A stretch of DNA of 64,000 bases from Botrimarina mediterranea (GCF_007753265.1 NZ_CP036349.1:1211363-1275362), one strand, 5' to 3'. Shown: positions 53,451 through 62,512, counted from the first letter of the stretch. The notes: a model not told the origin generated them from the letters alone. Numbers and translations: made by a program.

Positions 53451-53969
53451 ATGCTTGTTTGCCCCTACTGCGGCGCCGACGACCTGATCGAAGGGATCGA
53501 TCAGTGCGACGTTTGTGAGCAGCCGTTGACGGACCAGTTCATCCGTCTGCCGGCGAGCAGCGTCGAGGCGAAGCTGCTGCGCGACTTGGTGCGTGACCTG
53601 CCGTCGCACAAGCCGATCGAGCTGGGGCCCGACGCGACGGTTGGCCAAGCCCTGCGGGCAATGGTCGAGGGCGGCGTCGGCTGCGTGCTGATCGTCGTCG
53701 ACGGGGCGCTGGCGGGGATCTTCAGCGAGCGCGACGCGTTGATGCGGCTCGGCCCGCAAGGCGTCGACCTGCATGACAAGCCGCTCGTGAAGTACATGAC
53801 GCCCAACCCGGCCGTCGTCGCGGCGGACGCGAAGGTTGCGTACGCGATGCACAAGATGGACCTCGGCGGCTACCGCCACCTGCCGGTGATGGACGGCGAC
53901 CGCGCGGTGAGCGTCATAAGCATCCGCGACATCCTGCGGTACCTGACCGAGCACAACCAGCCGGCGTAG
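53451..53969 (+). CDS. CBS domain pair protein with N-terminal zinc-ribbon-like motif
   Basis: 172 aa. It begins MLVCPYCGADDLIEGIDQCDVCEQPL: two CxxC knuckles 15 residues apart, a zinc-ribbon-like module. Then two CBS motifs: LGPDATVGQALRAMVEGGVGCVLIVVDGALAGIFSERDALMRL (~57-99) and MTPNPAVVAADAKVAYAMHKMDLGGYRHLPVMDGDRAVSVISIRDILRYL (~115-164). It is closely similar in plan to the CBS protein upstream of korA. It probably binds an adenine nucleotide; the zinc ribbon may mediate protein contact (inferred). It is the last gene of the CBS-korA-korB-CBS group. Confidence 0.85.
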   Translation: MLVCPYCGADDLIEGIDQCDVCEQPLTDQFIRLPASSVEAKLLRDLVRDLPSHKPIELGPDATVGQALRAMVEGGVGCVLIVVDGALAGIFSERDALMRLGPQGVDLHDKPLVKYMTPNPAVVAADAKVAYAMHKMDLGGYRHLPVMDGDRAVSVISIRDILRYLTEHNQPA

Positions 53970-54230
53970 GGTCCGCTGCGCGGACAGTGGTCAGCGGCTT
54001 GAACCTGCCTTGCTCTTTAGGTGGGTCAAAGGGAGCCGTTCGCTCCCGGAGCGCGCCGCCGAGGCATTGATCGAAGATCGATCACCCACGCCGCGGGTTT
54101 CCCCGTTTGCCTCGGGGTCCCCCTATCCAGACCGCCGTTTGGATTACAATTGCGGTCCTAGGCTTTTCGCAGGGAGGAGAGCCGTACCAGGAATGCTTCG
54201 ACGCCTTCCGCAGCGCGGCTGCGAACCGGT

Positions 54231-56117
54231 ATGCCCGATAACGCGATCGATCACCGGCTCGCGCAGACGATCATCGAGTCTTCCAGCGACGCGATCCTGA
54301 CCAAGTCGCTCGACGGGGTGATCCAGAGTTGGAACCCCGCCGCGGCGGAGCTTTTCGGCGTTTCGGCCGAGGCGATGATCGGCTCGAACGTGTCGCGGAT
54401 CATCCCGCCCGACCTGATCGCGGAAGAGCGACTCATCATCGCCCGGCTGCAGCGCGGCGAGCAAATCAAGCACTACGAGACACGGCGACAGAACATCGAC
54501 GGGACGCCGATCGACGTGTCGCTGACGATCTCGCCGCTCTACGACGACACGGGCAAAGTCGTCGGCGCCTCGAACATCATCCGCGACATCACCGAACGCC
54601 GTCGCGCCGAGCTGGCGGTCAGCGAGAGCGAGGAGCGTTTCCGTACGCTAGCCGACAACATCTCACAGCTCGCGTGGATGGCGGAGCCTGGCGGCGGGCT
54701 CTTCTGGTACAACCGCCGCTGGTACGACTACACCGGGACAAACTTCGAGACCATGGCGGGGTGGGGGTGGAAGCTGGTGCACCATCCCGATCACGTCGAT
54801 CGGGTCGTTGACAAGTTCCAACGCGCGATCGCGACCGGAGAAGTTTGGGAAGACACCTTTCCGCTCCGCAGCAAGGAGGGGGAGTACCGCTGGTTTTTGT
54901 CGCGGGCTCAGCCCATCCGTGACGAGTCCGGAGCGATCCTCCGCTGGTTCGGCACCAACACCGACGTGACCGCGCAGCGCGAAGCGGAGCAGGCTCTACG
55001 CGACGCCGACGATCGCAAGAACGAGTTTCTCGCCATGCTCGCTCACGAGTTGCGAAACCCGCTCGCGCCGATCCGGCATGGCCTCGACCTGATCGCCCGC
55101 GACGGTCGCGCCGAAACGGAAGACCTCGAGGTCATCCAGCACCAAGTCGAGCAGATGGTGCGGCTGGTTGACGACCTGATGGATGTCTCGCGGATCATGC
55201 GCGGGAAGGTGGAACTCCGGCGTACTCACATCGACTTGAAGCAATTGTTGTCACGGGCGGTTGAAACGGTCCGGCACACCCTCGTCGCCCGTGGACAAGA
55301 TCTGCGGGTGTCTCTGCCCAATGAGCCGGTCTGGTGTGACGGCGACGCGGTTCGGTTGTCGCAGGTGGTGGGTAATCTGCTGAACAATGCTTCAAAGTAC
55401 TCCGACCATGGGGCGAGCATCGAGCTTTCGCTCGCTGCTTCATCTGGAATGGCGTCAATCCGGGTGCAAGATAACGGCGTCGGTATCGAGGCCGAATTGT
55501 TGCCGAGGGTGTTTGAGCTCTTCACGCAGGCGACGCGATCGATCGACCGCTCTCAGGGTGGGCTCGGCATCGGGCTGACGGTGGTGCAACAACTAGTCGA
55601 ACTGCATGGTGGACGTGTGACGGTTACGAGCGAGGGCCTCGGAGCGGGCGCCACGTTCACTGTTGGGCTGCCGATGGTTGAGACGAAGGAGGCAGCCTCC
55701 GTGGCGCCCCTCTCCGAATGCGACGCGGAGGTCGAACAGGCCTTGAAGGTCCTCGTTGTTGACGACAACGTCGGCGCCACCTGGATGCTTAGCAAACTCC
55801 TGGCAAAGCTTGGCGACCATGAGATTGACGTCGCCCACGACGGTGTCTCGGCTCTCGCCAGGGTGCTCCAAGATTGCCCCCACTTGGCGATACTGGACAT
55901 CGGTCTCCCGGGGCTGGATGGCTATCGCCTCGCCGAGCAGATCCGCGAGGTCCCGTCCTGCCCCGGCGTTTATCTCGTTGCGCTGACTGGCTATGGCCAA
56001 CCCGACGACCGCCGCCGGGCCCTCGAAGCCGGGTTCGACGAGCACCTCGTGAAGCCCGCCAGCGTCGCGGACCTCGAACGGATCATCGTCAGCACGCAGC
56101 AGCGCCTGCGTAGCTAG
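54231..56117 (+). CDS. Hybrid PAS/PAC sensor histidine kinase with receiver domain
   Basis: 628 aa, soluble. PAS1 (~8-125) ends with ASNIIRDITERRRAEL. PAS2 (~130-255, PAS_3-like) contains WYNRRWYDYTG and ends GTNTDVTAQREAEQAL. HisKA has FLAMLAHELRNPLAP with phospho-acceptor His272. The HATPase_c domain has NLLNNASKYS (~382-391), DNGVGI (414-419) and GLGIGL (444-449). The REC domain has acidic pair D511-D512, phospho-Asp556 (LAILDIGLPG), T586 and K608. The protein should autophosphorylate and pass phosphate to its own receiver and onward, perhaps to a separate Hpt protein not found here. The ATG at 54231 lacks a strong ribosome binding site, and no alternative is in frame nearby. Confidence 0.93.
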   Translation: MPDNAIDHRLAQTIIESSSDAILTKSLDGVIQSWNPAAAELFGVSAEAMIGSNVSRIIPPDLIAEERLIIARLQRGEQIKHYETRRQNIDGTPIDVSLTISPLYDDTGKVVGASNIIRDITERRRAELAVSESEERFRTLADNISQLAWMAEPGGGLFWYNRRWYDYTGTNFETMAGWGWKLVHHPDHVDRVVDKFQRAIATGEVWEDTFPLRSKEGEYRWFLSRAQPIRDESGAILRWFGTNTDVTAQREAEQALRDADDRKNEFLAMLAHELRNPLAPIRHGLDLIARDGRAETEDLEVIQHQVEQMVRLVDDLMDVSRIMRGKVELRRTHIDLKQLLSRAVETVRHTLVARGQDLRVSLPNEPVWCDGDAVRLSQVVGNLLNNASKYSDHGASIELSLAASSGMASIRVQDNGVGIEAELLPRVFELFTQATRSIDRSQGGLGIGLTVVQQLVELHGGRVTVTSEGLGAGATFTVGLPMVETKEAASVAPLSECDAEVEQALKVLVVDDNVGATWMLSKLLAKLGDHEIDVAHDGVSALARVLQDCPHLAILDIGLPGLDGYRLAEQIREVPSCPGVYLVALTGYGQPDDRRRALEAGFDEHLVKPASVADLERIIVSTQQRLRS

Positions 56118-56218
56118 CGGCGCCCTTCGGTGGCTTGCGCAACACGGCTGTGCGGGATTACCGTTGGCTCGACAGCGACCATGCCGCTACTCTCCGCCCA
56201 CCCATGACGGAGAGAACC

Positions 56219-57097
56219 ATGATCGCCCTCGGACTCGTCGCGTTACTCGCCCTCGTCTCGGCCGCGGACGCGCAAGAGGCGCCGGAGATTACGTCGGAGA
56301 CGACGGGCGACATTCAGTTCAGCGCGCCACTGGGCGCCTCGCTGGAGGGCATGATTGATATCGAGCGCGGCGAGCCCAATAGGATGCTCGACGGCGTCGG
56401 CTGGATCATCGGCGTGCCCAGCAAGCTGCTGCTGCTCGACTCGCGCGCCGACAACCACGATGTTTCGGCCGCCACGGTCGATAAGACCCGCGCGTTCCTG
56501 TCGGACAAGAAGGTCGAGGGCGTCATGGTGCGCGTCAACCAGTACGACCCGATCGGCGAGTGGAAGCGGCTGGTCAAGAACGACCGCGTCGGTCTCGGCT
56601 GGAGGGCGACGGTCGGCGCCGCTTACACGCTGGGGTACTCGGTCCTGCCGGGTCGCCTGTTCGGACGCGACTGGTACAACCCGTACACCGACACGGTGCA
56701 CGTCTACTCGGACGTGCCCGCGCTCGCGCTCGAGCAGGCGGCCCACGCCGACGAGATTCGCAACCTGTCTCACCCAGGTTTCTACTCGGCAATCCAGATG
56801 CTTCCGCTGGTGGGGATCGTCCACGAGGCCCGTGCGAAGCAGGCTGTCTTCGAGTATGTCGATAAAAACGGGACGGTCGACGAGCAGGCCGAGGCCCGCC
56901 GGGTCCTGGCGCCGCAGCTGGGCCTCGAGCTAGGCGGGCAGGCCGTCGCCTTCATCCCACAGGCCAACGCTCTGGCGTCGCTCAGCGGGGTGGCGGTGGG
57001 CCATGTCGTCGGCCGCTACCAGGCCAGCCAGATCGAGGCCGCCGAACCGCCGCCCGCGCCAGTGATGGGCCCGGTATTGCCCAGCGAGTTGCGGTAG
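56219..57097 (+). CDS. Hypothetical exported protein (292 aa)
   Basis: The start is ATG at 56219, preceded by GGAGAG, giving a signal peptide (MIALGLVALLALVSAADAQ); ATG at 56204 and an upstream TTG are less likely. The mature sequence has IDIERGEPNRMLDGVGWIIGVPSKLLLLDSRADNHDVSAATVDKTRAFLSDK, YTLGYSVLPGRLFGRDWYNPYTDTVHVYSDVPALALEQAAHADEI (hydrophobic, with His/Asp/Glu), and a Gly-rich hydrophobic C-terminal region. Possibly envelope-associated. I know similar planctomycete hypothetical proteins by type, but no function. The histidine kinase gene lies 101 bp upstream. Confidence 0.7.
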   Translation: MIALGLVALLALVSAADAQEAPEITSETTGDIQFSAPLGASLEGMIDIERGEPNRMLDGVGWIIGVPSKLLLLDSRADNHDVSAATVDKTRAFLSDKKVEGVMVRVNQYDPIGEWKRLVKNDRVGLGWRATVGAAYTLGYSVLPGRLFGRDWYNPYTDTVHVYSDVPALALEQAAHADEIRNLSHPGFYSAIQMLPLVGIVHEARAKQAVFEYVDKNGTVDEQAEARRVLAPQLGLELGGQAVAFIPQANALASLSGVAVGHVVGRYQASQIEAAEPPPAPVMGPVLPSELR

Positions 57098-57133
57098 GAT
57101 GGAGCCTCTCCATCACGCCACGCGGCCGGTCCG

Positions 57134-57829
57134 ATGACGCCCCTCGAGCCCTACACGTTCGACCTCGTCCGCATCTGCTTCGGCGACAAGCCGCCGTGGT
57201 TCCTCTTCGAGGTGGCGCTGCGGACGTTCGTGATCTTCGCTTACACGCTGGTCCTGCTGCGGTGGATGGGCAAGCGCGGCATGGGGAGCCTGACGCCGTT
57301 CGAGTTTGCGATCATCGTCGCGCTCGGCTCGGCGGTCGGCGACCCGATGTTCTACGACGACGTGCCGCTGGTGCACACGATGCTTGTGATCGCAATTGTC
57401 GTGGGCATGCAGCGCGGCTTGTCGTGGATGACCGAGCGGAACAAGACAGTCGAGCGCGTGATCGAAAGCACACCGCGGCTGCTCGTCCGCGGCGGCGTGA
57501 TCCACATGGCCAACCTGCACCGCGAGCAGTTGTCGCACGACGAGCTGTGCGAGGCGCTCCGCGCCGAGGGCGTGCGGCAGCTCGGCGAGGTCGAGTTTGC
57601 GTATCTCGAGCCATCCGGCAAACTCAGCGTGCTCCGCTATGAGCAGCCCCGGCCGGGATTGCCAATCCTTCCCGATGGCTCCAATGGCGGCGACGTGGGC
57701 CACGAGACCCCCGCCGGGCCGCGCGGCGACGATCCGCAGTGCTGCGCTACCTGCGGCGCGGCTAGGTCGTCGTCAGGCGTCTGTGAGAACTGCGGTGAAG
57801 CCGAATGGACCGAGGTACTTGCCCCGTGA
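57134..57829 (+). CDS. DUF421 (YetF-like) membrane protein with C-terminal zinc-ribbon-like tail
   Basis: 231 aa. Three membrane segments at ~24-45, ~55-70 and ~78-95 are followed by the DUF421 soluble domain (VERVIESTPRLLVRGGVIHMANLHREQLSHDELCEALRAEGVRQLGEVEFAYLEPSGKLSVL). The RWMGKRGMGSLTPFEFAIIVALGSAVGDPM block is diagnostic. The last ~35 residues add CCATCGAARSSSGVCENCGEAEW, a CxxC...CxxC zinc-ribbon-like module not present in typical YetF proteins. DUF421 proteins are poorly characterised, with some links to stress and spore envelopes. It is probably co-transcribed with the gene 36 bp upstream. Confidence 0.85.
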   Translation: MTPLEPYTFDLVRICFGDKPPWFLFEVALRTFVIFAYTLVLLRWMGKRGMGSLTPFEFAIIVALGSAVGDPMFYDDVPLVHTMLVIAIVVGMQRGLSWMTERNKTVERVIESTPRLLVRGGVIHMANLHREQLSHDELCEALRAEGVRQLGEVEFAYLEPSGKLSVLRYEQPRPGLPILPDGSNGGDVGHETPAGPRGDDPQCCATCGAARSSSGVCENCGEAEWTEVLAP

Positions 57830-58083
57830 TCGGTCCGCAGGGCGGTATCCGATAGGAGGCAGTGTTTTCCGGCCTTTCTAGCCGTTTTCTTGTTAAAATC
57901 AGGGGGCTTCGACGCATATATCCCGGAGGCATCGTGCGCGGTCGCGTTTCGTTGCCGCTTATCGCCGCGTTCGTAGCGGCCCCCTTCTGAGGCAGACGGG
58001 GAACAAGAGCAGGCACAGGCCCATCGGAGCATCCCGGCGAACAGGCCGCGGGGCGACCGCTGGGCCACATCTCGAGGCGGGAC

Positions 58084-59328
58084 GTGAACGATTCGATCTT
58101 CTCTGCGCAGCCGAAGGCGCGTTGGCGGCGGACGCTGGTGCTGCTTGCCTTGGCCGTGCTGTCGTCGCCGGTTGCGGCGCAGGACTACAGCATCTTCTCC
58201 AACTCGCGCATCGGCTTCGGCGACGGTCAGAGCCGGGAGATCCGGAGTACGGTCACGTTCCCGGAGTTCGGCGCCAACGACAAGCTGACCTTCAATTGGG
58301 GCCTCCTCGGCGACCAGGACCCGTGGGACCGCGCCGGCAGCATCCATCTGATCTTGCCCGACAGCAAGCAGGTGCAGCTCGGCAAGTTCGTCACCGGCTT
58401 TAACGGGACGACGACCCACAGCCAGGACGTGTCGAACCTAGCCGCGATGCTCAGCGGCAAAACCGTCACGGTCGAGGCCCACATCGACACGTGGGTCATC
58501 GACGCCTGGCGGCTCAACGCGTCTCTCAATGTGCAGCAGGGCGTTCAACCAAAGGCGAACCCCGACTGGGCACTGCCGGCAATCCCCAACGAATCCGGCC
58601 TCGGCTGGCATGATTCCGGCGACCTCACCAGAAACTACACCGTCATCACGCCGAACAACCTCAAGGACGTGAAGCTCACTTACTTCGCGTCGGGTCACCA
58701 TCACACGCAGACCAGCAACAGCGACGAGTTCAACCAACGGCGGCATTCGCTCTACGTCGATAACCAGCTCGTCTGGACCGGCATCCCCTGGCGGACCGAC
58801 GGCCGCAACTTCCGCAGCGTGAATCCCACCTCGGGCCGATGGGACGGCAATGGTGATGGCGACACCAATGACCCGTATCCGATCGATCAATGGTCGAGCG
58901 ACTTTCCTCGATCCGGCTGGGTCCCCGGCGACGAGGTCCACCCGTATGTCCTCGACGTCACGGAGTACCTCACGGCCGCCAACCGCCACCAGGTGCGGCT
59001 GGTGATCGAGGACGTCGACATCAACAGCTACTGGCGTGTGTCGGGCTACCTGTCGGGGACGTTGGTCGATCCGCCCGAACTGACCGGTGACTTCAATCGC
59101 GACGGCGCCGTGGACGCCGCCGATTACACGGTGTGGCGTGACCAGTACAACCGCACGGGCCTGGCGCTCGCCGCCGACGCCAACAATGACGGCCGCGTCA
59201 ACCTCATCGACCGGGGCATCTGGGCGACGAACTACGGTCGGGGATCGGGCCCGTTCAGCACGGCCGTCCCCGAGCCGGCGACGATCACTCTGCTGGCGCT
59301 CGCTGCTCTTGGATACAGGCGGCGCTAG
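58084..59328 (+). CDS. PNGase F-like domain protein with dockerin-like repeat and PEP-CTERM signal
   Basis: 414 aa, GTG start, signal peptide to ~AAQ33. Residues ~45-330 resemble peptide-N-glycosidase F (PNGase_N and PNGase_C): TVTFPEFGANDKLTFNWGLLGDQDPWDRAGSIHLIL, then KLTYFASGHHHTQTSNSDEFNQRRHSLYVDNQLVWTGIPWRTDGRNFRSVNPTSGRW, GWVPGDEVHPYVLDVTEYL and LVIEDVDINSYWRVSGYL. Then DFNRDGAVDAADYTVWRDQ and DANNDGRVNLIDRGIW are dockerin-type EF-hands, and AVPEPATITLLALAALGYRRR the PEP-CTERM signal. Deglycosylation of glycoproteins outside the cell is inferred. The similarity is by eye, and catalytic Asp/Glu residues need alignment. Confidence 0.65.
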   Translation: MNDSIFSAQPKARWRRTLVLLALAVLSSPVAAQDYSIFSNSRIGFGDGQSREIRSTVTFPEFGANDKLTFNWGLLGDQDPWDRAGSIHLILPDSKQVQLGKFVTGFNGTTTHSQDVSNLAAMLSGKTVTVEAHIDTWVIDAWRLNASLNVQQGVQPKANPDWALPAIPNESGLGWHDSGDLTRNYTVITPNNLKDVKLTYFASGHHHTQTSNSDEFNQRRHSLYVDNQLVWTGIPWRTDGRNFRSVNPTSGRWDGNGDGDTNDPYPIDQWSSDFPRSGWVPGDEVHPYVLDVTEYLTAANRHQVRLVIEDVDINSYWRVSGYLSGTLVDPPELTGDFNRDGAVDAADYTVWRDQYNRTGLALAADANNDGRVNLIDRGIWATNYGRGSGPFSTAVPEPATITLLALAALGYRRR

Positions 59329-60155
59329 GTCGGTCGCGCGTCGCTCTCAACGACTTCGTCGGTCCAAACTTCAAAGGACCGGAGTTGGTTGATCCCGAAC
59401 GTTGTCGTCAACGCGACGTCGGCGGCGTCGCGGCCGCGGGCCATGAGGATGCGGCCGATACGGGGCTCGTTGTTGCGGGGGTCGAGTGTGCGCCACTGCC
59501 CGCCGAGATAGACCTCCATCCATGCGCTGAAGTCCATCGGGTCGGGCTTCTTGGGGACGCCGATCTCGCCCAGGTAGCCAGTGCAGTACCTCGCGGGGAT
59601 GTTCAGCGATCGGCAGAAGGTGATCGCCAAGTGCGTGTAGTCGCGGCAGACGCCGACTTGCTCGTGATAGACCTCAACCGCGGTCCGGTTCGCGCGGGCC
59701 TGCTGATAGTCGAAGCGGATATGGTTATGAACCCAGTCAGAGACCGCCTGCACCAGGGGCCAACCGGCCGGCAGATGCCCGAACAGCGACCAAGCGATGT
59801 CGCGGAGCTCGCTGTCCACTTCGCAGTAACGGCTGGCGAGCAAGAAGTGCAGCGTTTCGTCTGGCAGGTCGCACACTTGGTGTTGCAACGCGTCCCACGC
59901 CTGGACATCGAGGCGACCGTCATCGACGAGGTAGGCGTCGGTGCGGAACGAGACGTATCCCGCGGGGACGCTGGTCCGCCCACAAAGGTTGCCGTAAGCG
60001 TCGATGTAAGAGTGGATGGGGCCAGCCGGCGTCGAGTTTAGCCCTTCAAAGCGCCGGATCGACGGGGCTCGCGACGGATGCACATACGGCATCAACAGCA
60101 CCGTAGTCGGGTTCGTGAACTCAAAGGCCACTTCATAGCCCGCGCGGATCATCAT
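59325..60155 (-). CDS. Transglutaminase-like family protein
   Basis: 276 aa, no signal peptide. A transglutaminase-like N-terminal beta domain (~1-85) is followed by the papain-like core: WVHNHIRFDYQQARANRTAVEVYHEQVGVCRDYTHLAITFCRSLNIPARYCTGYLGEIG (~141-199) with catalytic Cys in GVCRDYTH, then MDFSAWMEVYLGGQWRTLDPRNNEPRIGRI (~207-236) with the Asp in DPRNN. The position often occupied by the catalytic His (xHAW) is Ser here, FSAW. This form also exists in members of this subfamily, so a protease or transferase role is uncertain. Its stop overlaps that of the PNGase-like gene by 4 bp (convergent). Confidence 0.85.
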   Translation of the reverse strand: MMIRAGYEVAFEFTNPTTVLLMPYVHPSRAPSIRRFEGLNSTPAGPIHSYIDAYGNLCGRTSVPAGYVSFRTDAYLVDDGRLDVQAWDALQHQVCDLPDETLHFLLASRYCEVDSELRDIAWSLFGHLPAGWPLVQAVSDWVHNHIRFDYQQARANRTAVEVYHEQVGVCRDYTHLAITFCRSLNIPARYCTGYLGEIGVPKKPDPMDFSAWMEVYLGGQWRTLDPRNNEPRIGRILMARGRDAADVALTTTFGINQLRSFEVWTDEVVESDARPT

Positions 60156-60325
60156 ACCTGAGGTCTGCTACTCTCCGCCAAGGAGGGAACGGCTCGCCCC
60201 AGAGACGCCAATCGGCGAGGGCTGCGCGTCATCCTAGCAGGTTTCACCCGGCAGGAGCGCCGCTAGGCGTCGGAAGGCAATTCGGTTCGGCCTTGCTGTC
60301 CGTTGACGTGAGCCACTTGCCCCTC

Positions 60326-60369
60326 AAAAGGTGCGACAGCCGCCTGCCTTGTGAGCGAGCGGCTGTCGC
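60326..60369 (-). terminator. Probable terminator of the SGNH PEP-CTERM gene
   Basis: A perfect 11-bp stem GCGACAGCCGC / GCGGCTGTCGC (60333-60343 and 60359-60369). Read on the minus strand it is followed by ACCTTTTG, a short T-run. It lies just beyond the stop of the gene ending at 60378. Confidence 0.65.
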
Positions 60370-60377
60370 AACAGGGT

Positions 60378-61859
60378 TTAGCAGGCGCGGCGTTGCCGGC
60401 TGCCGACCCAGGCCAGCCCGCCGACGCCTAGCAGCAGCGCCGAGGAAGGCTCGGGGATCGCCAGGGCCGTTAGCTTGAGCTGACCGAGATACGCGAACCG
60501 GCCCGTCCCGTTGGGGCTAACCTCCACGTCGAGCGTCAGCGTGCCGTCCAGCGCAGGGGAAACGCCGCTGAACACCAACTCGTTGCTGGTGTTGTCCGAC
60601 ACGTCGGACTCGATCACCTGGCCATCGACGGTGTATCGCGACAGCCGGCCGATGCCGCCGTCGGTCCCCGTCCGCGAACTGAACAACGCCAAGTCATAGT
60701 CGAGCGCTGGGTCGAGACCGGATAACGTCACCTGGGCGCGATTCTCCAGCGCAGCGGTGTGGCCGTCGAACGAGCCCGTGTAGAAGCTGTCGCTTGTGGC
60801 AGTGGTGGGGTAGCCCAGCGTGTTGGTCGCGTTGCCCGCTGAGTTGACGCCCGAGAAGCCGTCCGTAAGCGTGACGTCGATGGTCGTTGTCGCGCCGGAG
60901 TCATCGATCACGTTGACAAGGCTGCTGCCGGTCAGGAACGCGGTGAAGTTGTTCCAGTTGCCCGGCGTGGTGCGCGTGTCGCCGCCGAAGTCGATGAAGA
61001 GCGATTCGCCGGCCGTAAGCGGCCCAAGCTCGACGCCGTCGGGCCCGCCGGGGATCGTCATGCCGGTCGTGGCGTCAGCGAAGGTCTGGAGCACCGCGGC
61101 GTCGGCAGGACTCGCCAGCAGGCCGCCACGGCCCGCGACGGAACGCCCATAGATCGTCGAGTAAAGGACGGACGAGGACAGGTACTGGCCATTCGGGCCG
61201 GCGTGGTAGTCGTCGTTGGCGTGCAAGCGGATCGTGCCGCCCGAGTTGAGGTAGTTCTCCCAAGCGTCGCCGACGGGCGCCACCGAGACATCGGTCGTTA
61301 CGGCCGCGGTCGCGTTGGCGGGGATGTAGTTGTCGGCCGCGTCGTTGTAGTGGGTCCGCAGCTGCGCTTGCATCTCCGCCGGGTTGGCGAACGTCCCCGG
61401 GTAAAGCGAGTGGCTCGCCTCGCGGGCCCAAGTCTCGTAGAGCACGACCTGGGCGTCGGGGCTGCCGAGTTTGACGCGGTCGTACAGCGCCGTGGCGTTG
61501 CTCTTGAAAGCGGCCGGGTCGCCCGCGTTGTCGGTCGGTCCGGTTGAGAACTCTTGCAGGACGACGAAGTCCCAGTTCCCCGCATCGATGGCGTTGAGCG
61601 TATCGGGATTGGTGAGGTGGAAGCCGAGCGACTGCCCGCCGGGCGCGACGTACTGGACGTTGGGGGTCGCCCACCCGGCGTCGGTGGCGAGGTCGCGGAC
61701 GAGGTGGGCGATCGGGCCGCCCGCGGTGAAGCTATTGCCGACGAACAGCAGGTTGAGTGGGTCGTCCGCGACGGCGACGACCGAGGTGGCAGCGGTGAAG
61801 AGCAAGGCGAGCAGTGAGCGCGCGCAGCTACGTAGGGATACAGACACGGGTGACTCCAT
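60378..61859 (-). CDS. SGNH-hydrolase-like PEP-CTERM protein
   Basis: 493 aa from the ATG at 61859 (MESPVSVSLRSCARSLLALL), a signal peptide; the frame extends to 61994 without a better start. LNLLFVGNSFTAGGPIAHLVRDLA (~34-57) holds the block I GNS serine motif of SGNH/GDSL-type (DUF4886-like) esterases, WDFVVLQEFSTGPT a block III-like segment, and NDDYHAGPNGQYLSSSVLYSTIYG (~218-241) the D-x-x-H dyad. A second beta-rich domain (~290-465) follows. The tail AIPEPSSALLLGVGGLAWVGSRQRRAC is a PEP-CTERM signal with a terminal Cys. Deacetylation or de-esterification of extracellular polymers is inferred. Confidence 0.75.
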   Translation of the reverse strand: MESPVSVSLRSCARSLLALLFTAATSVVAVADDPLNLLFVGNSFTAGGPIAHLVRDLATDAGWATPNVQYVAPGGQSLGFHLTNPDTLNAIDAGNWDFVVLQEFSTGPTDNAGDPAAFKSNATALYDRVKLGSPDAQVVLYETWAREASHSLYPGTFANPAEMQAQLRTHYNDAADNYIPANATAAVTTDVSVAPVGDAWENYLNSGGTIRLHANDDYHAGPNGQYLSSSVLYSTIYGRSVAGRGGLLASPADAAVLQTFADATTGMTIPGGPDGVELGPLTAGESLFIDFGGDTRTTPGNWNNFTAFLTGSSLVNVIDDSGATTTIDVTLTDGFSGVNSAGNATNTLGYPTTATSDSFYTGSFDGHTAALENRAQVTLSGLDPALDYDLALFSSRTGTDGGIGRLSRYTVDGQVIESDVSDNTSNELVFSGVSPALDGTLTLDVEVSPNGTGRFAYLGQLKLTALAIPEPSSALLLGVGGLAWVGSRQRRAC

Positions 61860-62512
61860 TAGCAAGCAGTCCGATTCGGATGGAGGCCCACGAGACAGAG
61901 GCGGGCCGGTGATGAGTTGGCCGCAGTCTAACCACGCCGCAGAGCGCGTCGAGCGGTGCGGAGGCGACCGCGGGCCTGCGGGAGGGGGCGACACGAGCGT
62001 TCCCTCGGCGGCGCCTTACCGTCATCGTATGGCCAGACCCGCGCGCCCAATCGCCCAAAAACTGCTGAGAAACCGAGGTTACCGACCGAACCGAGTCGTT
62101 GCGGCGACCGCCCGCTAGCCTGCCAGAAATCGGCTTAGAGCGGCCCCAAGATAAACCCGAACTTTTTTGAAAAAAGTCGTAGTTCAAGTATTAAACCAGC
62201 TTTCCGCTGCGCGAAAGTGAGATCGGGTGACGGGGCTGAGGTTGACGCGTCCTCTGCCGGCGGTTCTGGCCAGCCGGCCGGCCATCGGGGCAGGGTCAGC
62301 AGGCCCCTCAGAAGGCCCGTAGGAGGACGCTGGACGCGTCGAGGTGGGTTAGTCGTCGATCCCCCAACGGACGCGTCCAGCGGCCCCCTAGGGGCCTCCG
62401 TGCGGGTGTTGAGGAACCGGGCTGACATCACAGGGGCGTCCGCCTCCACCTCCGGTACACTAAGCGCTCTCGCCGTCAGCGCGGCTCCGTTTACCGATTG
62501 ATCCTTTACGCC
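61860..62512. other. Intergenic region with palindromes, no gene seen
   Basis: This interval carries a perfect palindrome ACTTTTTTGAAAAAAGT at 62161-62177 and an inverted repeat GCTGGACGCGTC (62329-62340) / GACGCGTCCAGC (62370-62381) extended by GGCCCCTCAG and CCCTAGGGGCCTCC arms. Promoters of the SGNH gene (minus) and the DUF1275 gene (plus) should be here. I find no convincing reading frame. Confidence 0.5.

Noticed and set aside
52356-53954. 532-codon minus-strand open frame
   Set aside because: Antisense to korB and the CBS gene, which are certain; no protein-like motifs and strong shadow composition.
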